A DNA stretch of 64,000 nucleotides. Source: Eleginops maclovinus. Lineage: Eukaryota; Chordata; Actinopteri; Perciformes; Eleginopidae. The stretch lies in contig NC_086360.1 in the NCBI RefSeq assembly GCF_036324505.1, positions 6,803,226 to 6,867,225 of the forward strand, in the 5' to 3' direction. Of the stretch, positions 35,374-47,742 are shown one piece after another (position 1 is the first letter of the stretch; the number at the start of each line of letters is the position of its first letter). The notes under the pieces are model-generated. The model was not told the DNA's origin and did no database searches. It saw nothing but the letters and a program-made list of their open reading frames with translations. Both the position numbers and the translations under genes were made by a program.

Positions 35374-37918
35374 GTTGCTTCAGCCTCATGTTGTGCTGAC
35401 TAACATGCCCATATAGAGGGCCTGCCCCTGCCGTACAAATAAGAATATAAGAAATTAATAAAATAGATGTTTTAATAAAAATTGCTAAATTGTGCAAACC
35501 TTTAAATTCAGAACCAGAATAATGGATCTCATATAGCTCTAGAGAGTTTCCAATATTCATTCAATAAATCATATTTTTGCATGATGATGCTGCAGATGAT
35601 TTATATTTGCTTTACACTAATGTAAAATTTGGTGACATATAAAAGTAATATGGAAATTATTTTAAACTTAGTCAGGTGGTTGATAGGGCAGGAAATTATC
35701 CACAATGTGTGTAATTTCTCAAATGAAAAAAATATTATTTCAGTTTCTGTGCAGCTTTTTATAAGAACTGATTCCCTGTTCAACAAGAACTGGTGGACCT
35801 GTAATTTGAGGACATGTGATGGGCATATTTTTAGAAACTATATCGATGAAACTATTTTTTGTCAACGTCACTTCAGTCAAAACAGTCAGCTTTAAATACA
35901 TCAGGATGACCCCCTTTGGGTAGTTCTTACTTGACACTTAAAATAATGATAAAAGCAAAATGAAATGAAAAAGATAATCATTTTTGCAAATAACTTTTAC
36001 AATGTACTCGATGTCATTTTACTTTCTAGAGTTTCATGCAATACAGGCTAGAGATCCAGACCATGGCAGTTCTTTATTATGACACGGATTTTAATGTACG
36101 CTGGTCTTACAGCACGCCTGGCTGTGCCAGAACTGTGTACAATGATCCCTGGGTTGTGACCAGCCATTTTCATTCCACTGATGAGATCTGACCATGGTGG
36201 TAGTGATGGTGTAGTACTGACTCCCACCAAAAGAGGGCTCTCTCAACCTCCGGAGGCCTTGGGGGAGTTTCAACTGCAGGGAAGGGGCATGTGAGGAAGT
36301 GATTTCTGAGAGGGTTTATCGGTTGGAAAATTTGAGTGGATGGATCAACTACAGTCGCGCTGAAGAAATGTTGAGGGAGAGAACATGCATGTCTGCACAA
36401 GCCCTGCTTAGCATATTGGATTCCAGTGAGCACAGCAAATAACTGCTCCAATGGAGCTGCTCAGTGGCCCACTATAAAACTCGATGTTGCACTATGCAGC
36501 TCCCAAGTGTGGTGTGTTTAACTGTGCTGGAAAAAGAGCATCTTGTGCCCTATAGGTACGTAAAATAAATAAATAAAAAGGGGTAGAAAAGAGAGAATTT
36601 CCAAATAGCAACCACAAAAATTCACCTCTGGTAGAACCTGCCTCGGGTGAAACGGTTGCGATTAATTGGCCTTCATGAGAGCAGTCAGGGTGTTTAAACT
36701 GCTCAATTGTGGGCAACATTGATCTGATCCACCTCACATCTCTCTATTGGAATAACGTGGATATTCCGTGACAGAACATGGTTCCCCTGCTGATATCTTG
36801 TTCCCCCCTCGGCGCCATCCGACAGTCGGAGTTTCGGCTCCAGGGAGAGAATGGCTTTATAATTGTAACCACATCCAATTAAATTTCCAATTCAGCCCCC
36901 TATTAATCAGGCCACTGATCAGAGACGCAGAAGCTGCAGAGCATTTCCTGCGGAGAACTGTGAAGGGAGCTGTGTGTCTCATTCACAACAAGAGAATCTT
37001 TTCCAAGGGGAATGTTTTTCTGCCTCTCAGCGTTTGGGGTTTAACTACAGGTGGGATGTTAGTTCTGTGCCTCCAAAGGTAACCAACCATCATTTGAAGT
37101 CTATATTTTGTTTGATAACTACTTTTGGCAATGATTGTTAGGGAAAGATAATCTTGCTTTTCACCCTTTCTTTGGTGAAAGCAAATGATTGTTTGCTATG
37201 TTCTGTTCAAATGTGCTAAAAATGTATAAAAACTAAGGTTGAAGTATCTTAGAAGTATCTAAGTGGCAGCCATGATAACAGCTGTATGAATTGTCGATAA
37301 GGAAGCTTCAGTGTTCCTTTATCATCTCCATAGCTTAGTATACACGGGACCATCCGTTACAAAAGGAAAGGAGATAAGCTACTGTTGTCCCACAATGGCT
37401 GCAACTTTTAACATGACACAACATTTGGCCGTTGATGATTGTGACTGTCAAATGAAAATCGTGTGCTACAGTGTTTATTAAGCATTTTCAAACTAATGCA
37501 TCAAGTGCTCTTATTTTATTAACTTTCTACACTTTGACAAAAGAACTATGAATGCTGTATGTGAATAAAAAGTTGTGTGGAGTTTCTTAAACTTTTTTCC
37601 TATATGTTAGAAAGGCGATGTGACCAGTGATAGATGTGTAGGCCTAAAAAAGCAGAGGTAGACGATTTTGGGAGAATGTCGGTCTGAAGCCTTAATGAGA
37701 AGCACATTTAGAAAAATGTGGTCCTCTGTCCATAATTCACAACTGGCCATATAGAAGTATTAATTGAGACTTTAGAAATCTCACCAAAGCCAAAGCATTC
37801 AATTACATCTTTTTACAGAGTAAAATGAAAAAATGTATCATTAACGCAGAATGCAGTAGATGTCTAAAACGGCCACATCTGACATTATATCAATGAAATT
37901 CTATCTGCACATTATATA
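35372..37918. other. unique DNA, no supported gene
   Basis: Frames of 60-104 codons here lack domains or splice support. The segment 36740-37070 is repeat-free and more GC-balanced than its surroundings, a possible conserved block (inference). Confidence 0.4.
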
Positions 37919-39522
37919 CAGTGGGGCAAAAAAGTATTTAGTCAGCCACCAATTGTGCAAGTTCTCCCATTTAAAAAGATGAGAGAGGCCTGTAATTTTT
38001 ATCATAGGTATACCTCAACTATGAGAGACAGAATGAGAAAAAAAAATCCAGGAAATCACATTGTAGGATTTTTAATGAATTCATTGGTAAATTCCTCTGT
38101 AAAATAAGTATTTGGTCACCTACAAACAAGCAAGATTTCTGGCTCTCACAGACCTGTAACTTCTTCTTTAAGAGGCTCCTCTGTCCTCCACTCGTTACCT
38201 GTATTAATGGCACCTTTTTGAACTCGTTATCAGTATAAAAGACACCTGTCCACAACCTCAAACAGTCATACTCCAAACTCCACTATGGCCAAGACCAAAG
38301 AGCTGTCAAAGGAGACCAGAGACAAAATTGTAGACCTGCACCAGGCTGGGAAAACTGAATCTGCAATAGGTAAGCAGCTTGGTGTGAAGAAATCAACTGT
38401 GGGAGCAATTATTAGAAAATGGAAGACATACAAGACCACTGCTAATCTCCCTCCATCTGGGGCTCCACGCAAGATCTCACCCTGTGGGGTCAAAATGATC
38501 ACAAGAACGGTGAGCAAAAATCCCAGAACCACACGGGGGGACCTAGTGAATGACCTGCAGAGAGCTGGGACCAAAGTAACAGAGGCTACCATCAGTAACA
38601 CACTACGCCGCCAGGGACTTAAATCCTGCAGTTCCAGACGTGTCCCCCTGCTTAAGCCAGTACATGTCCAGGCCCGTCTGAAGTTTGCTAGAGGGCATTT
38701 GGATGATCCAGAAGAGGATTGGGAGAATGTCATATGGTCAGATGAAACCAAAATAGAACTTTTTGGTAAAAACTCAACTCGTCGTGTTTGGAGGAGAAAG
38801 AATGCAGAGTTGCATCCAAAGAACACCATACCTACTGTGAAGCATGGGGGTGGACACATCATGCTTTGGGGCTGTTTTTCTGCAAAGGGACCAGGACGAC
38901 TGATCCGTGTAAAGGAAAGAATGAATGGGGCCATGTATCGTGAGATTTTGAGTGAAAACCTCCTTCCATCAGCAAGGGCACTGAAGATGAAGCGTGGCTG
39001 GGTCTTTCAGCATGACAATGATCCCAAACACACCGCCAGGGCAACGAAGGAGTGGCTCCGTAAGAAGCATTTCAAGGTCCTGGAGTGGCCTAGCCAGTCT
39101 CCAGATCTCAACCCCATAGAAAATCTTAGGAGGGAGTTGAAAGTCTGTGTTGCCCAGCGACAGCCCCAAAACATCACTGCTTTAGAGGAGATCTGCATGG
39201 AGGAATGGGCCAAAATACCAGCAACAGTGTGTGGAAACCTTGTGAAGACTTACAGAAAACGTTTGACCTCTGTCATTGCCAACAAAGGGTAAATAACAAA
39301 GTATTGAGATGAACTTTTGTTATTGACCAAATACTTATTTTCCACAATCATTTGAAAATAAATTCTTTAAAAATCAGACAATGTGATTTTCTGGATTATT
39401 TTTCTCATTCTGTCTCTCATAGTTGAGGTATACCTATGATAAAAATTACAGGCCTCTCTCATCTTTTTAAATGGGAGAACTTGCACAATTGGTGGCTGAC
39501 TAAATACTTTTTTGCCCCACTG
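37919..39522 (+). mobile_element. near-intact Tc1-like transposon
   Basis: The element is 1604 bp, flanked by TA on both sides (37917-37918 and 39523-39524). The outer 124 bases of the two ends are perfect inverted copies, beginning cagtggggcaaaaaagtatt; similarity continues with a few mismatches to about 165 bp inside. Identical ends and an open transposase indicate a young insertion. It holds one gene, oriented +. Confidence 0.97.
38285..39292 (+). CDS. Tc1/mariner-family transposase, full length
   Basis: A 335-residue DDE transposase that would act in the nucleus, cutting the element out at its inverted ends and joining it to a TA target. The N-terminal half is a paired-like double helix-turn-helix: helix region about 8-45 ([20 protein letters not shown]), a basic linker PSGAPRK at 57-63, and a second HTH to about 113. 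The catalytic triad is Asp153 (IWSDETK), Asp244 ([10 protein letters not shown]) and Glu279 (DLNPIEN), with the D34E spacing of Tc1 elements. A Gly-rich box ([19 protein letters not shown]) lies at 187-204. Length and triad positions are those of known fish Tc1 transposases. One oddity is Arg282 in IENLRREL, where Trp is usual (as in the copy at 16588). The start at 38285 is the only Met that gives the whole first helix. Activity is unproven. Confidence 0.95.
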   Translation: MAKTKELSKETRDKIVDLHQAGKTESAIGKQLGVKKSTVGAIIRKWKTYKTTANLPPSGAPRKISPCGVKMITRTVSKNPRTTRGDLVNDLQRAGTKVTEATISNTLRRQGLKSCSSRRVPLLKPVHVQARLKFARGHLDDPEEDWENVIWSDETKIELFGKNSTRRVWRRKNAELHPKNTIPTVKHGGGHIMLWGCFSAKGPGRLIRVKERMNGAMYREILSENLLPSARALKMKRGWVFQHDNDPKHTARATKEWLRKKHFKVLEWPSQSPDLNPIENLRRELKVCVAQRQPQNITALEEICMEEWAKIPATVCGNLVKTYRKRLTSVIANKG

Positions 39523-39524
39523 TA

Positions 39525-40551
39525 AATCATTTACCCATATGTATCTTTAAGTATTGGGGTGTGACTCAAATGATATTGGGACGCCATAATAATCATAATC
39601 CATCCGATGGATCAGGCAGATCTAATCCACACATTAGAGTTGAGCTGGTAAATCCACATGCAGCTGCCTGGCAAACAATAACAGAAATGAATCACGCATT
39701 GGTGAGCTACCTTTTCATAAGCCCAATAAAATGTTTTGCGTTAAGTGTAAAAGAAAGAGCTTTCTGTTGTAGGACAAAGCGTGATCTCCGACAGTGGGGG
39801 TCAGTGTCAAATACCCCCTCATCAGCTTTTATCTAAAGTACTTAACACATGTATCACCTGCATCAAAGTGTTTTCACTTTCAGAAACGTTCACCATCTTC
39901 AATTTAAATAAGTTATTAGACTTCAACAACAATGCTAAACGTTGTCAGACATATTCTTTGCTTGGATCAGAGTTTGGGAGTTTGTACCGTACTATTAAAT
40001 CATTATGACACTCAAATAAAATTCCCTTTCTGTTAAAACCTATACAGTTTTACGTGCTTCACACATTTAACCCTAATACTGCACCTCTTTCAAGGCATTC
40101 TATGCCGCCAAACATTGTTCAAACCTGCAGAACTCACTTTAAATTGACAATTTTAAGCTTTGGAAGGTGAATTTTAGTGGAAATGTTGGATGTCTGAACA
40201 CAAAATAATATTTCTTTATGCATGAAATGGTGCAGCTGTTAAAAAACCCAATCTTTGGGTTTTGGTCATACAGATTTAATCAAGAGTCGGTACAAAACAA
40301 TGCAGAATATTTTGGATTTTGTTAGTAAAATAGGTGAGTTTGGCGTCTACTTTAACCTTGTGTCATTGTGACACTTACCCTTTTTGTGACGACAAGGAAA
40401 ATGCTCTTCATGTCGAAAACCTGTTCCATAACAGGTTTCCTTTCAGACTAGAAAAAAAACATTAATTTTACCAACATAAACACTATAGCCTGATGTGCAC
40501 ATTTGAACATAACATTTAAAGACAATTGCACTTACCTATGACTCTAAAACT
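39525..40551. other. unique DNA, no gene seen
   Basis: Small open frames of 75-91 codons at 39561 and 39781 have no domain. No repeat was recognised. Confidence 0.4.
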
Positions 40552-40600
40552 AGAAGAAGAAGAAGAAATACTTTATTGATCCCTTACAGGGAAACCTTTT
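40552..40600. repeat. LINE-type 3' tail fragment
   Basis: A (GAA)n run followed by tactttattgatcccttaca and gggaaa. This motif is widely seen at the ends of teleost retroelement copies. Only the tail is present and the family is not assigned. Confidence 0.4.
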
Positions 40601-43600
40601 TATTTAATGAGATATTATGTAATTAGCATATTTAAACAACATATTCAGATTCATTTTAATAAATAAAACAATCTTTAAATGTTTGCTATATTTGGCAGGC
40701 ACCAGACCAATTGAGTTGGAACAATGACAGATTTGTTTCTATTTTGTTGTCTATCTACTGTACATGTTTGAAGATCCCATTCAATGGGTTTGCATTCTAT
40801 ACAGTATGTGTGTCTGTATGTGTTTGCATTCCATATGTGTGTGTGTGGGATGATGCATCAACACATGCACCAGATTAATTCCCATAGAAAATAACCTGGT
40901 AACTGTGCGGTCAGAATCATAGGCCTGGAGAGGCCAACTGGGCTGACTCATAAGTCCATTGTCACTCAGCCTGTGAAACATGGATAAGCCCTCAGCCTGA
41001 ACAATGGATTGGGCCCCCTGTATAGGCATCTGACATGCTTTAGCTCAGATTAGTGTGTAAAATATAGGTTATCTTCTGATTTAGGTGACAAAGGCGCTTC
41101 GTAGATATGTGACAGTAATGTCGATTTGACGAAGTGCCATTGTTTTAAAGCTTTCCCCTTAAAATGCTGTCTAATGCTGTTCACTTGTTTGTTTGGTGAA
41201 CAACATGCAATCTCCAAGGTTAATATGAAGGATGAGGTTAGTCCAAATATCATAAAGCAAATTTAAATCAACATACACATTTAAGCACATACTTTTTTTA
41301 TCTTAATGAGTGGCAAAACTAACACCAATTGTATATTAATAGTCAGATGGTCGAAGGTCAGAGCAACAGCAAACGCTTTAACAATCATCCAAGCAAAACT
41401 GCTGGAAAAGAGAAAAACATTTTAGAATAATTAAAATAGGGTAAAATGTTTTTTATTCAGTGGGAACCGAATGGAATAAAGATGAATCACTGAATACAAT
41501 AATGTTTAGTAAAGCAACTGGACACAAACATTTATTTAAACCATTAATTGCTCAATAACTCATAACTGTACATGGGATGGAGGCTCTATTGTTTTACTAC
41601 CCGTTGCTTTTAATTCCCACATTTGCATTTGTGATAGAGGGTAATTAGGATCTATTTATTATTCACACAATCCCTCATAAAAGGCTAATGAGCATTTGTT
41701 TTGATGACAGTAAAAATGCAAGAGAAAACGATTTATATTTGTTAGCACTCACAGGTCATTATGCTGAAGCGATTTATCAGGGGCGTAGCTTCTTCTGCTT
41801 GATCTGAGATGAAAAGAGAGCTCAGTCCTTCAATACTACTCACAGGATGGACTGTCTTTGCACCATGGGTTCATCTGTATTTATAAGATGCATAAGGTTC
41901 TTTGTTTTTCATATTATATGTATGTTTTCTTGGTTTGTTATTTATTTTGTTTTCCCATTGATATTATAGTTAACATTAGCTGCCATTGGCTAAGAGCAGT
42001 GTCAATTAAGCAGGAAGCAACCACAGCAAACTGTCATTGGATGTAACACCTGCCAATCAAATAAACAATCCAAATTAACGTTGTAGAAACTCAATTGTTG
42101 AAAATGCTTCTTAACCTGTTAAATAAATTGCATTAAGAACATATTCAGTCATAAATATACTACAATTGTGCTTTAAATTGGCTTATAATATTTATATTTG
42201 AGGAACTCGCCCCAGTTAAATGAAAAAAGTCCCGCCCCTCTCCTCGAGCCATGCCGCTAGCCAAACTTGTGTTGATAGCTAAAACCATCTGGAGGCGAAG
42301 ACCAGTACTGCAAAATGATCTGAAGTAAAGCACTAAACTACAGCCTGGTGGCAAATCTCATGAGGTAAGACAGGAAGAGACTGGTATTTTAAAATAAATG
42401 TTTGGCCAGCAAAACAACAATATTCAGCTTTGACTTTTGTTTGGCTAATTTAGCTTACCTTCAAACTAGCTTAGCTAGCCTGTAGCTTCTGCAGTGACAG
42501 CTAGGTATCCGGCTGAAATACCTTCCAGCAACACATAAGCTATGGCTATTGTAGGAAATGTTATTTCATTCGAAGTCCAGGAGTCAATTTAAAAGAAAAC
42601 GAAGTGAAGCTCCTCATATAAGTTTTAAAAGGAGTATTTAATAAAATGATGCAGCAGTAGGTTTTACAAAAGTTTCACAGCTGTGGATCAGTAGCTCAGA
42701 ACACACTTGAACAGGCCAAAAAAATGAATAGGGCTCACGAGGTGTTTACTGTCCGTGGGTCCGAGCGAAAAGAGGTCGAATCCTCAGTTGCATTGCTTTT
42801 TGTCCAGAGGTCGCCTCTTCCTATTGGTCGCCTCAAATCATAACAGTACTTCCGGTCAGTTAGTGAATACGGCTTGTCTCTCTCCTTAGGGTATTACAGC
42901 GTAAATAAGGAGAATTACACATTGTGCGTTTACTGTATAACACCACAAGTAATTCCCACATTTACTCTTTGTCCAGATTCTATCCGCTAAGGAAACCAAG
43001 GCTAAACCCGCTGTTTTCTCCCGTCCGGCATCAAGTGTCATCAGTGTTGTATGGGGAAAAAAAGGCACTTCCATTTGTCTTTCTTATATGTAGTTACCTT
43101 GTTTACAGTAGCTAACTTTCACACTGCCTTTAAGCCTGTTACTTATCCATTTAAGTACGCATTTAGATTATTTCTGATTTCAGTACTGTTCTAGGCCTGA
43201 GCCAGCTGTTGTAGGATTCAGGCAACCTATCAACAGTCATGGCCTGTTGTATTTCCAATTGGAATTGAGTGTCTTTTTATAAACAACAGGGCAGTTTATG
43301 TAAATCCATAGTAACTAGATATACAAGCACTTAGATGTGCATGTATGGTCCGTATTGTACATTAGGTAAAGCCTGGTTAGCTGTTTAATGTTAACAGGTA
43401 AGATTAACACACTCCGGTTGTTTAAAACTCTTTGCTTATTTGTTGACTCCATCCACAGTACTTTGTTTGCTCGACTTGTCTAAATTGTCTAAATTCCTGA
43501 TTAAACCAGTGCTACCTTGCCTCCCTTTATCGTAGTGCATTCCGGGTTTTAAGAACTGAAGGGGGTTATATCATAAACACGTTCCCCTTCATCCACGTCA

Positions 43601-43865
43601 AAGGCTCAAAGGTGAGAGGGTTGGTGAGCTTGCATGTCTTCACACTCTCGGAGGCCTGCTGGCCTTCACTTGTTCCCTGTCCTCCGCTCCTCCACCTAGT
43701 CCTCCCCCTGCCCCACAACAGACGTCTTATCAAACGTGACTGATTGCTATAATCTGGACTGGAGCCATTAAGCAAATTACCTGAATCATTGCGAGGATTA
43801 GTCTCATTAACACATGATTAGCATCAAATTAAAATAATGAGTGTTTAACTTGTGATGTCTTCCAG
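40601..43865. other. unique DNA, no supported gene
   Basis: No recognised element. A GTGAG donor-like site at 43612 follows a short open stretch ending FPFIHVKGSK, but its reading phase does not join the exon candidate at 43866. A block 42550-42960 has TGT...ACA ends but no target duplication (see rejected list). Confidence 0.35.
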
Positions 43866-43988
43866 TTGTTGGAACAGCTTGATCAGCCACGCCAGGTTTA
43901 CAGAGGGGGCAGCCCTCCGTGTCACAGATCCTGAGGTGGCAGGGGCCGACCCTCATGCAGAGGTGGACCTCGCCTGGACAAACCCAAG
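43866..43988 (+). other. candidate internal exon (123 nt), tentative
   Basis: A pyrimidine/AG acceptor-like gatgtcttccag precedes 43866, and a strong donor CCAAG|gtgagc follows 43988. One frame is open through the whole segment with split codons at both ends (intron phase 2 on each side, length 123 = 41 codons), so the exon would be symmetric. The peptide includes NSLISHARFTEGAALRVTDP and then EVAGADPHAEVDLAWTNP. The segment is more GC-rich than its flanks. Against it, the other two frames also give short plausible peptides before stopping, no partner exon was found, and I do not recognise the protein. Confidence 0.25.
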
Positions 43989-44139
43989 GTGAGCTTCATG
44001 GGAGTCAAGTTTTCATCTCAGAATGTCAAGGTACTGTATTTGTCGAAAACATGTGGGAACAAAGGAGTTGGGTCCCAATGTTAAAGGTCAAGTTAAAATG
44101 ATGTTTAAAAGGATGTCACTGTTAAGCTGCTTTTACATG
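43989..44139. other. unique DNA downstream of the exon candidate
   Basis: Nothing recognisable between the donor-like site and the MITE that starts at 44140. Confidence 0.4.
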
Positions 44140-44619
44140 CACTGTTGCAAAGTAATTAAGTACATTTACTCCTGTATTGTACAATTTTGAGGCACTTTAC
44201 TCTAGTATTGCAATGTATTGCTACTTAGTACTTACACTCCACTACAATTCACAGGTATATTGTATATTTTTACCCCACTCCATTAATGTAATACCTTCAG
44301 TTACTCTTAAATCAGACTTTAGTGACACCTGGAGTAAATTCACAAGCTACCCTGAATAGCTTTTACCAACCTTTACCAGCTTTGATAACACTTTAATGCA
44401 TCAATAATTATAATCAAAATATATCATATTTATTTTTCTGAAATGGGCCAATTAACATAATGAGGACGTTTACTTTTGGTACTTAGTGATTCTAATACTT
44501 TTGTACTTTTACTTGAGTAACATTTCGGTTGCGGGTCTTTGCTTGTAACAGAGTGTTCCTACACACTGGTACTTCTACTTTTACAAAAGTACAAGATCTG
44601 ACTGATTTTGCCTCCTCTG
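44140..44619 (+). mobile_element. hAT-type MITE, copy A
   Basis: The left end cactgttgcaaagtaattaa is a diverged form of the cagtggtggaaagtaac end. The body keeps the family's repeated tacttttact/acttttacttgagtaac phrases, the aatgcatcaataattataat block, and gaaatgggccaattaacata. The right end, gatctgactgattttgcctc and ctctg, is a diverged inverted match to the start. The element is non-coding. A related element lies at 45807. Confidence 0.75.
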
Positions 44620-45267
44620 TTTACATGATTGTCTTTGTTCATCGGGTGGCAGGGTGTGGATCCTTGGTGTGAAAACAGCTAGTTAGGTTTGTGTCAATGG
44701 TTACTTCTCCTTCTAGCTTTACAGCTTTTATCTGTTGCACGCTGGGATCTGTTATCAAAAACAAATAAACAATCAAACAAATAAATAGAAAACTTGAGAA
44801 AATGAAAGCAGCCAATCACATGCTCTCACCTGCTGCTGAGTTTCGGTTTGCCTCTTTCTAAATTCAAACGAACTGCATGACAAGTGAGAGACAAACCATC
44901 AGAGCTCTGTGTTCACATCACCTTGAAGCTGGCCTGCAGTGGGACACTTTGAACATTCTCACAGATGTCAATCAAGACCCTCTGTGTCCCCAGAAGCAAG
45001 CATCTTTAGGACGAAGGGAAGGACAAGAGTTATGGACTTTTTTTAAATGCAAATTTGTCTGTCATTCTTTTTTCATGACTTTTTAGAAATTCCTTCTGGA
45101 ATATTTTGGTTAGGAACAGTAATACACATCTTCTCTCATGTTTCTTAAAATCAGCATGAAAACCAGCCCAGGGGAACTGAAGTATTCAGAAAGTCACAGC
45201 ATTCAATGACCCTTAACAATGTGGTGTACTTTTACTTTCTTCACAACTGAGCTACAATGACAAGTAT
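44620..45267. other. unique DNA, no gene seen
   Basis: A 69-codon frame at 44877 lacks any domain. Nothing else is recognised. Confidence 0.4.
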
Positions 45268-45550
45268 ATAGAATAGTTGAGTAATCGATTAGTTGATACA
45301 CAGGAAAATAAATATTTTGATAATTGATTCGTCCTTAAAGTACATTTTCATGCAAAAAAGTTTCATCCTCTTAGAAAAAGAAATGTTAAGTGTTTTATAT
45401 CGTATGAAAGAGAAAATCCTTGGATTTTTAAATGAGAATCACTTTGGAATGAGAACCAGGGATGGACATTTTTCACAATTTTTGACATTTTTATAGACCA
45501 CGCAATTAATCAATAAATCTACAAATAATCAATGATTAATCATTATGAAA
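45268..45550 (+). mobile_element. MITE-like repeat with ATCGATTA-type ends
   Basis: The start gttgagtaatcgattagttg and the later blocks (ttttgataattgattcgtcc, gggatggacatttttcacaa, gacatttttatagaccacgc, aataatcaatgattaatcat) follow the order of a common teleost repeat whose ends are rich in ATTAATCGAT. The copy is diverged and partly deleted. It is non-coding. Confidence 0.6.
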
Positions 45551-45806
45551 AAACGTTATTGGGGCCCCCTTACTTTAATTTGAAATCATAACTTTATCCT
45601 TTAAATTCATCCATGAAGCTGCATTGGAATGTATGTGGCATAAATCATATCTCTATATGTATATATTTATAAAATGCCTTTACCTTTTTCTCAAGTATTT
45701 TTTGTTTGAACTACTTTGCTGCTTTAACCCTTTATTTGTATAGGGAGCAATGATACAATAAAATAATGTAATATAATAATAAAACTAAGGGACGTTTCCC
45801 TTCCAG

Positions 45807-46318
45807 CAGTGGTGGAAGAAGTACTCTGATTATTTACTTATGTAGAAGTAGCAATAGCACAGTGTCAAAATACTCAGTTAAGTGAAAGTCCTGCATTGTT
45901 GTACATGGTTGTACTTGAGTTAAACTACACAAGTATTGGCATGAAAATATACTTAAAGTACCAAAAGTTAAAAAACTCATTATGCAGAATTGTGTAATAA
46001 AGAACTATATATTTTAATTATTGTATTATAAATATTGATGCATTTATATGTTCATCCTTCAATGATGCCCTTTGAAAGCATATGGTTAAATTGAATAACT
46101 ATATCTTAACCCCTAATAATATATAGAAATGTATTAGTTGATTTATATTGATAATATATTTTGTATTTATTAAAGTGAAGTAAAATGTACAACATTAGGG
46201 TACAAAATATAGTGGCATAAAAGTAAAAAGAAGCACCATTTGAAAAAAAACTCAACTACAGTACCTACGTGTTTTACTTCAGTAAAGTACTTGAGTAAAT
46301 ATACTTCGTCCACCACTG
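45807..46318 (-). mobile_element. hAT-type MITE, copy B
   Basis: The ends are inverted: cagtggtggaagaagtact at 45807 and agtatatttactcaagtact... read from the right end, which closes in ccaccactg at 46318. The flanking 8-mers, ccttccag (45799-45806) and cctgccaa (46319-46326), agree at 6 of 8 positions, consistent with a decayed 8-bp hAT target duplication. The orientation is opposite to copy A if the atgcatcaat-type block is used as reference, but the interior is too AT-rich to be sure. Confidence 0.75.
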
Positions 46319-47384
46319 CCTGCCAACACATGTGAAAGAAACGTGCTTATTCGTTGTAGATAACAGGATTGGACGAGGATTTCTATTGTTTTCTCAAATC
46401 CCAGACTCTGTCGACATTTAGTAACATCTGTCAAACCATAATTAATCCACATTCGCAGATGATGCTTTCCTGCAACTGGTTGACATTTCCCCTGAAAAGC
46501 CTTTGCAACAGAGAGCATCTGATTGCTAGAATAAACAGTAAAATGTTGCATTATCTTCCTCACAATCCAGCGTAACCCCCCCTCACCTCTAAGTGAAGAT
46601 GAGCAAATGGCTCGAAGCAGCCACGGAGTGTAGTGCACCTTCTGCTTTTATCTCAACAGGAGATTTATTTTAATACCACAAATGCATATTTAGTAACTGC
46701 TAAGTGTAGTTAAAAACTATAATGCTAACCTGCTGCTTGGAGATTATGGGCCCTGAATGACATTATGTTTTATCAGAGGGGTGGGTGGATGGGAGAATGG
46801 ATGTCAAGTGCTCGCCCAGCAGCACGATTTAATATCATACGTAGCGAGTACAATTCCTTTTTGCACTAATGAAAACAATAGCAGCACTAAACACTCCAGC
46901 CTACATTTAATTTAATCTATGAGGGATTATCTTCCTCGGCTAATGTCAGAGTGTAAGACGGCCTTTGAATATTAAATACATTTCCTCTGCAGATGCTCCG
47001 ACAACATCGGCGGGATAATGTCAACAGATTTTATTGTGAGTTTCTTCATATGGGTGGAATTACTTCATGAAACATTTATGGGGAAGCGTTTGCCTTTGCA
47101 GACTTTTCCATTACGCTTGAATGTCATGACACAAAGGGGGAGGGGTTTGAGGATAGCATTTGTGTTAATGGCCTTGTGTTCCTTTGGCTTTGGCTAAATT
47201 AAAGGGCTTAGCAAATCCATCTTAACCATGACTATACTGCAAGGTGTGAAGGGAGGAGAAACTCTCCCTCAGCATTGTGCAGAATATTATGAGTATTGTC
47301 ACTCAGAAGGTTAAATTCATTGTGCTTCGTCAACTAATTCAATTCATGCCTAGTTTGAACATTTTCTTCATTAGCTTTTCATTG
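46319..47384. other. unique DNA, possible conserved non-coding block
   Basis: The segment 46830-47060 is repeat-free, with ATTA-rich motifs embedded in balanced sequence. No exon is supported; the 119-codon minus-strand frame at 46279-46638 overlaps the MITE end and looks like chance. Confidence 0.4.
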
Positions 47385-47742
47385 TTAAGAGGGTCTTGTT
47401 ATTACGTTGTTTTAGGTTTTTCCTTTCCTGTAGTTTGTTATATAGGTTTTTGCGCATGTAAAGGATCTGAAATGGCTAAAATCCCCAAGTTTTCTCCCAC
47501 ACACTCCACCCCCCCTGCCTGAAACGCCTCCATTGGACTCATTTGTTCACTTCTATGACAGTGATATCACTACGTAACACTTGGCTAGCGCTCCGACACA
47601 TTGTACGTCATAGGCTTAGGACGGGACATCTCTTAGCAAGCCAATCAGAGCAGAACCACCAGTATGAGAAAAAGAAAGACCTGCCCATAAGAGACACAAA
47701 ATACAAATATGAAACCTGAAAATGAGCATAATAGGCCCTTAA
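47385..47742 (+). mobile_element. TTAA-type non-autonomous element, copy 4
   Basis: TTAA lies at both ends (47385-47388 and 47739-47742). The copy keeps ggtttttcctttcctgtagt, the gcgcatgtaaaggatctgaa block, cgcctccattggactc, and the end aatgagcataataggccctt. The ggctctggtttcagacagag core is deleted (agccaatcagagcagaaccaccagtatgag), which distinguishes it from the other copies. Confidence 0.82.

Noticed and set aside
38266..38934. 222-codon open frame on the minus strand
   Set aside because: It is the antisense shadow of the Tc1 transposase.
42550..42960. Possible second solo LTR (TGTAGGAA...TTCCCACA)
   Set aside because: The 5-bp flanks (gctat and tttac) do not match, and the only AATAAA lies at the wrong end for the plus orientation; not enough support.
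43566..43775. 69-codon minus-strand frame and a plus-strand donor-like site at 43612 as a gene partner of the 43866 segment
   Set aside because: The plus-strand reading (FPFIHVKGSK then gtgag) ends in phase 0, which would put a stop into the 43866 segment; no consistent gene model results.
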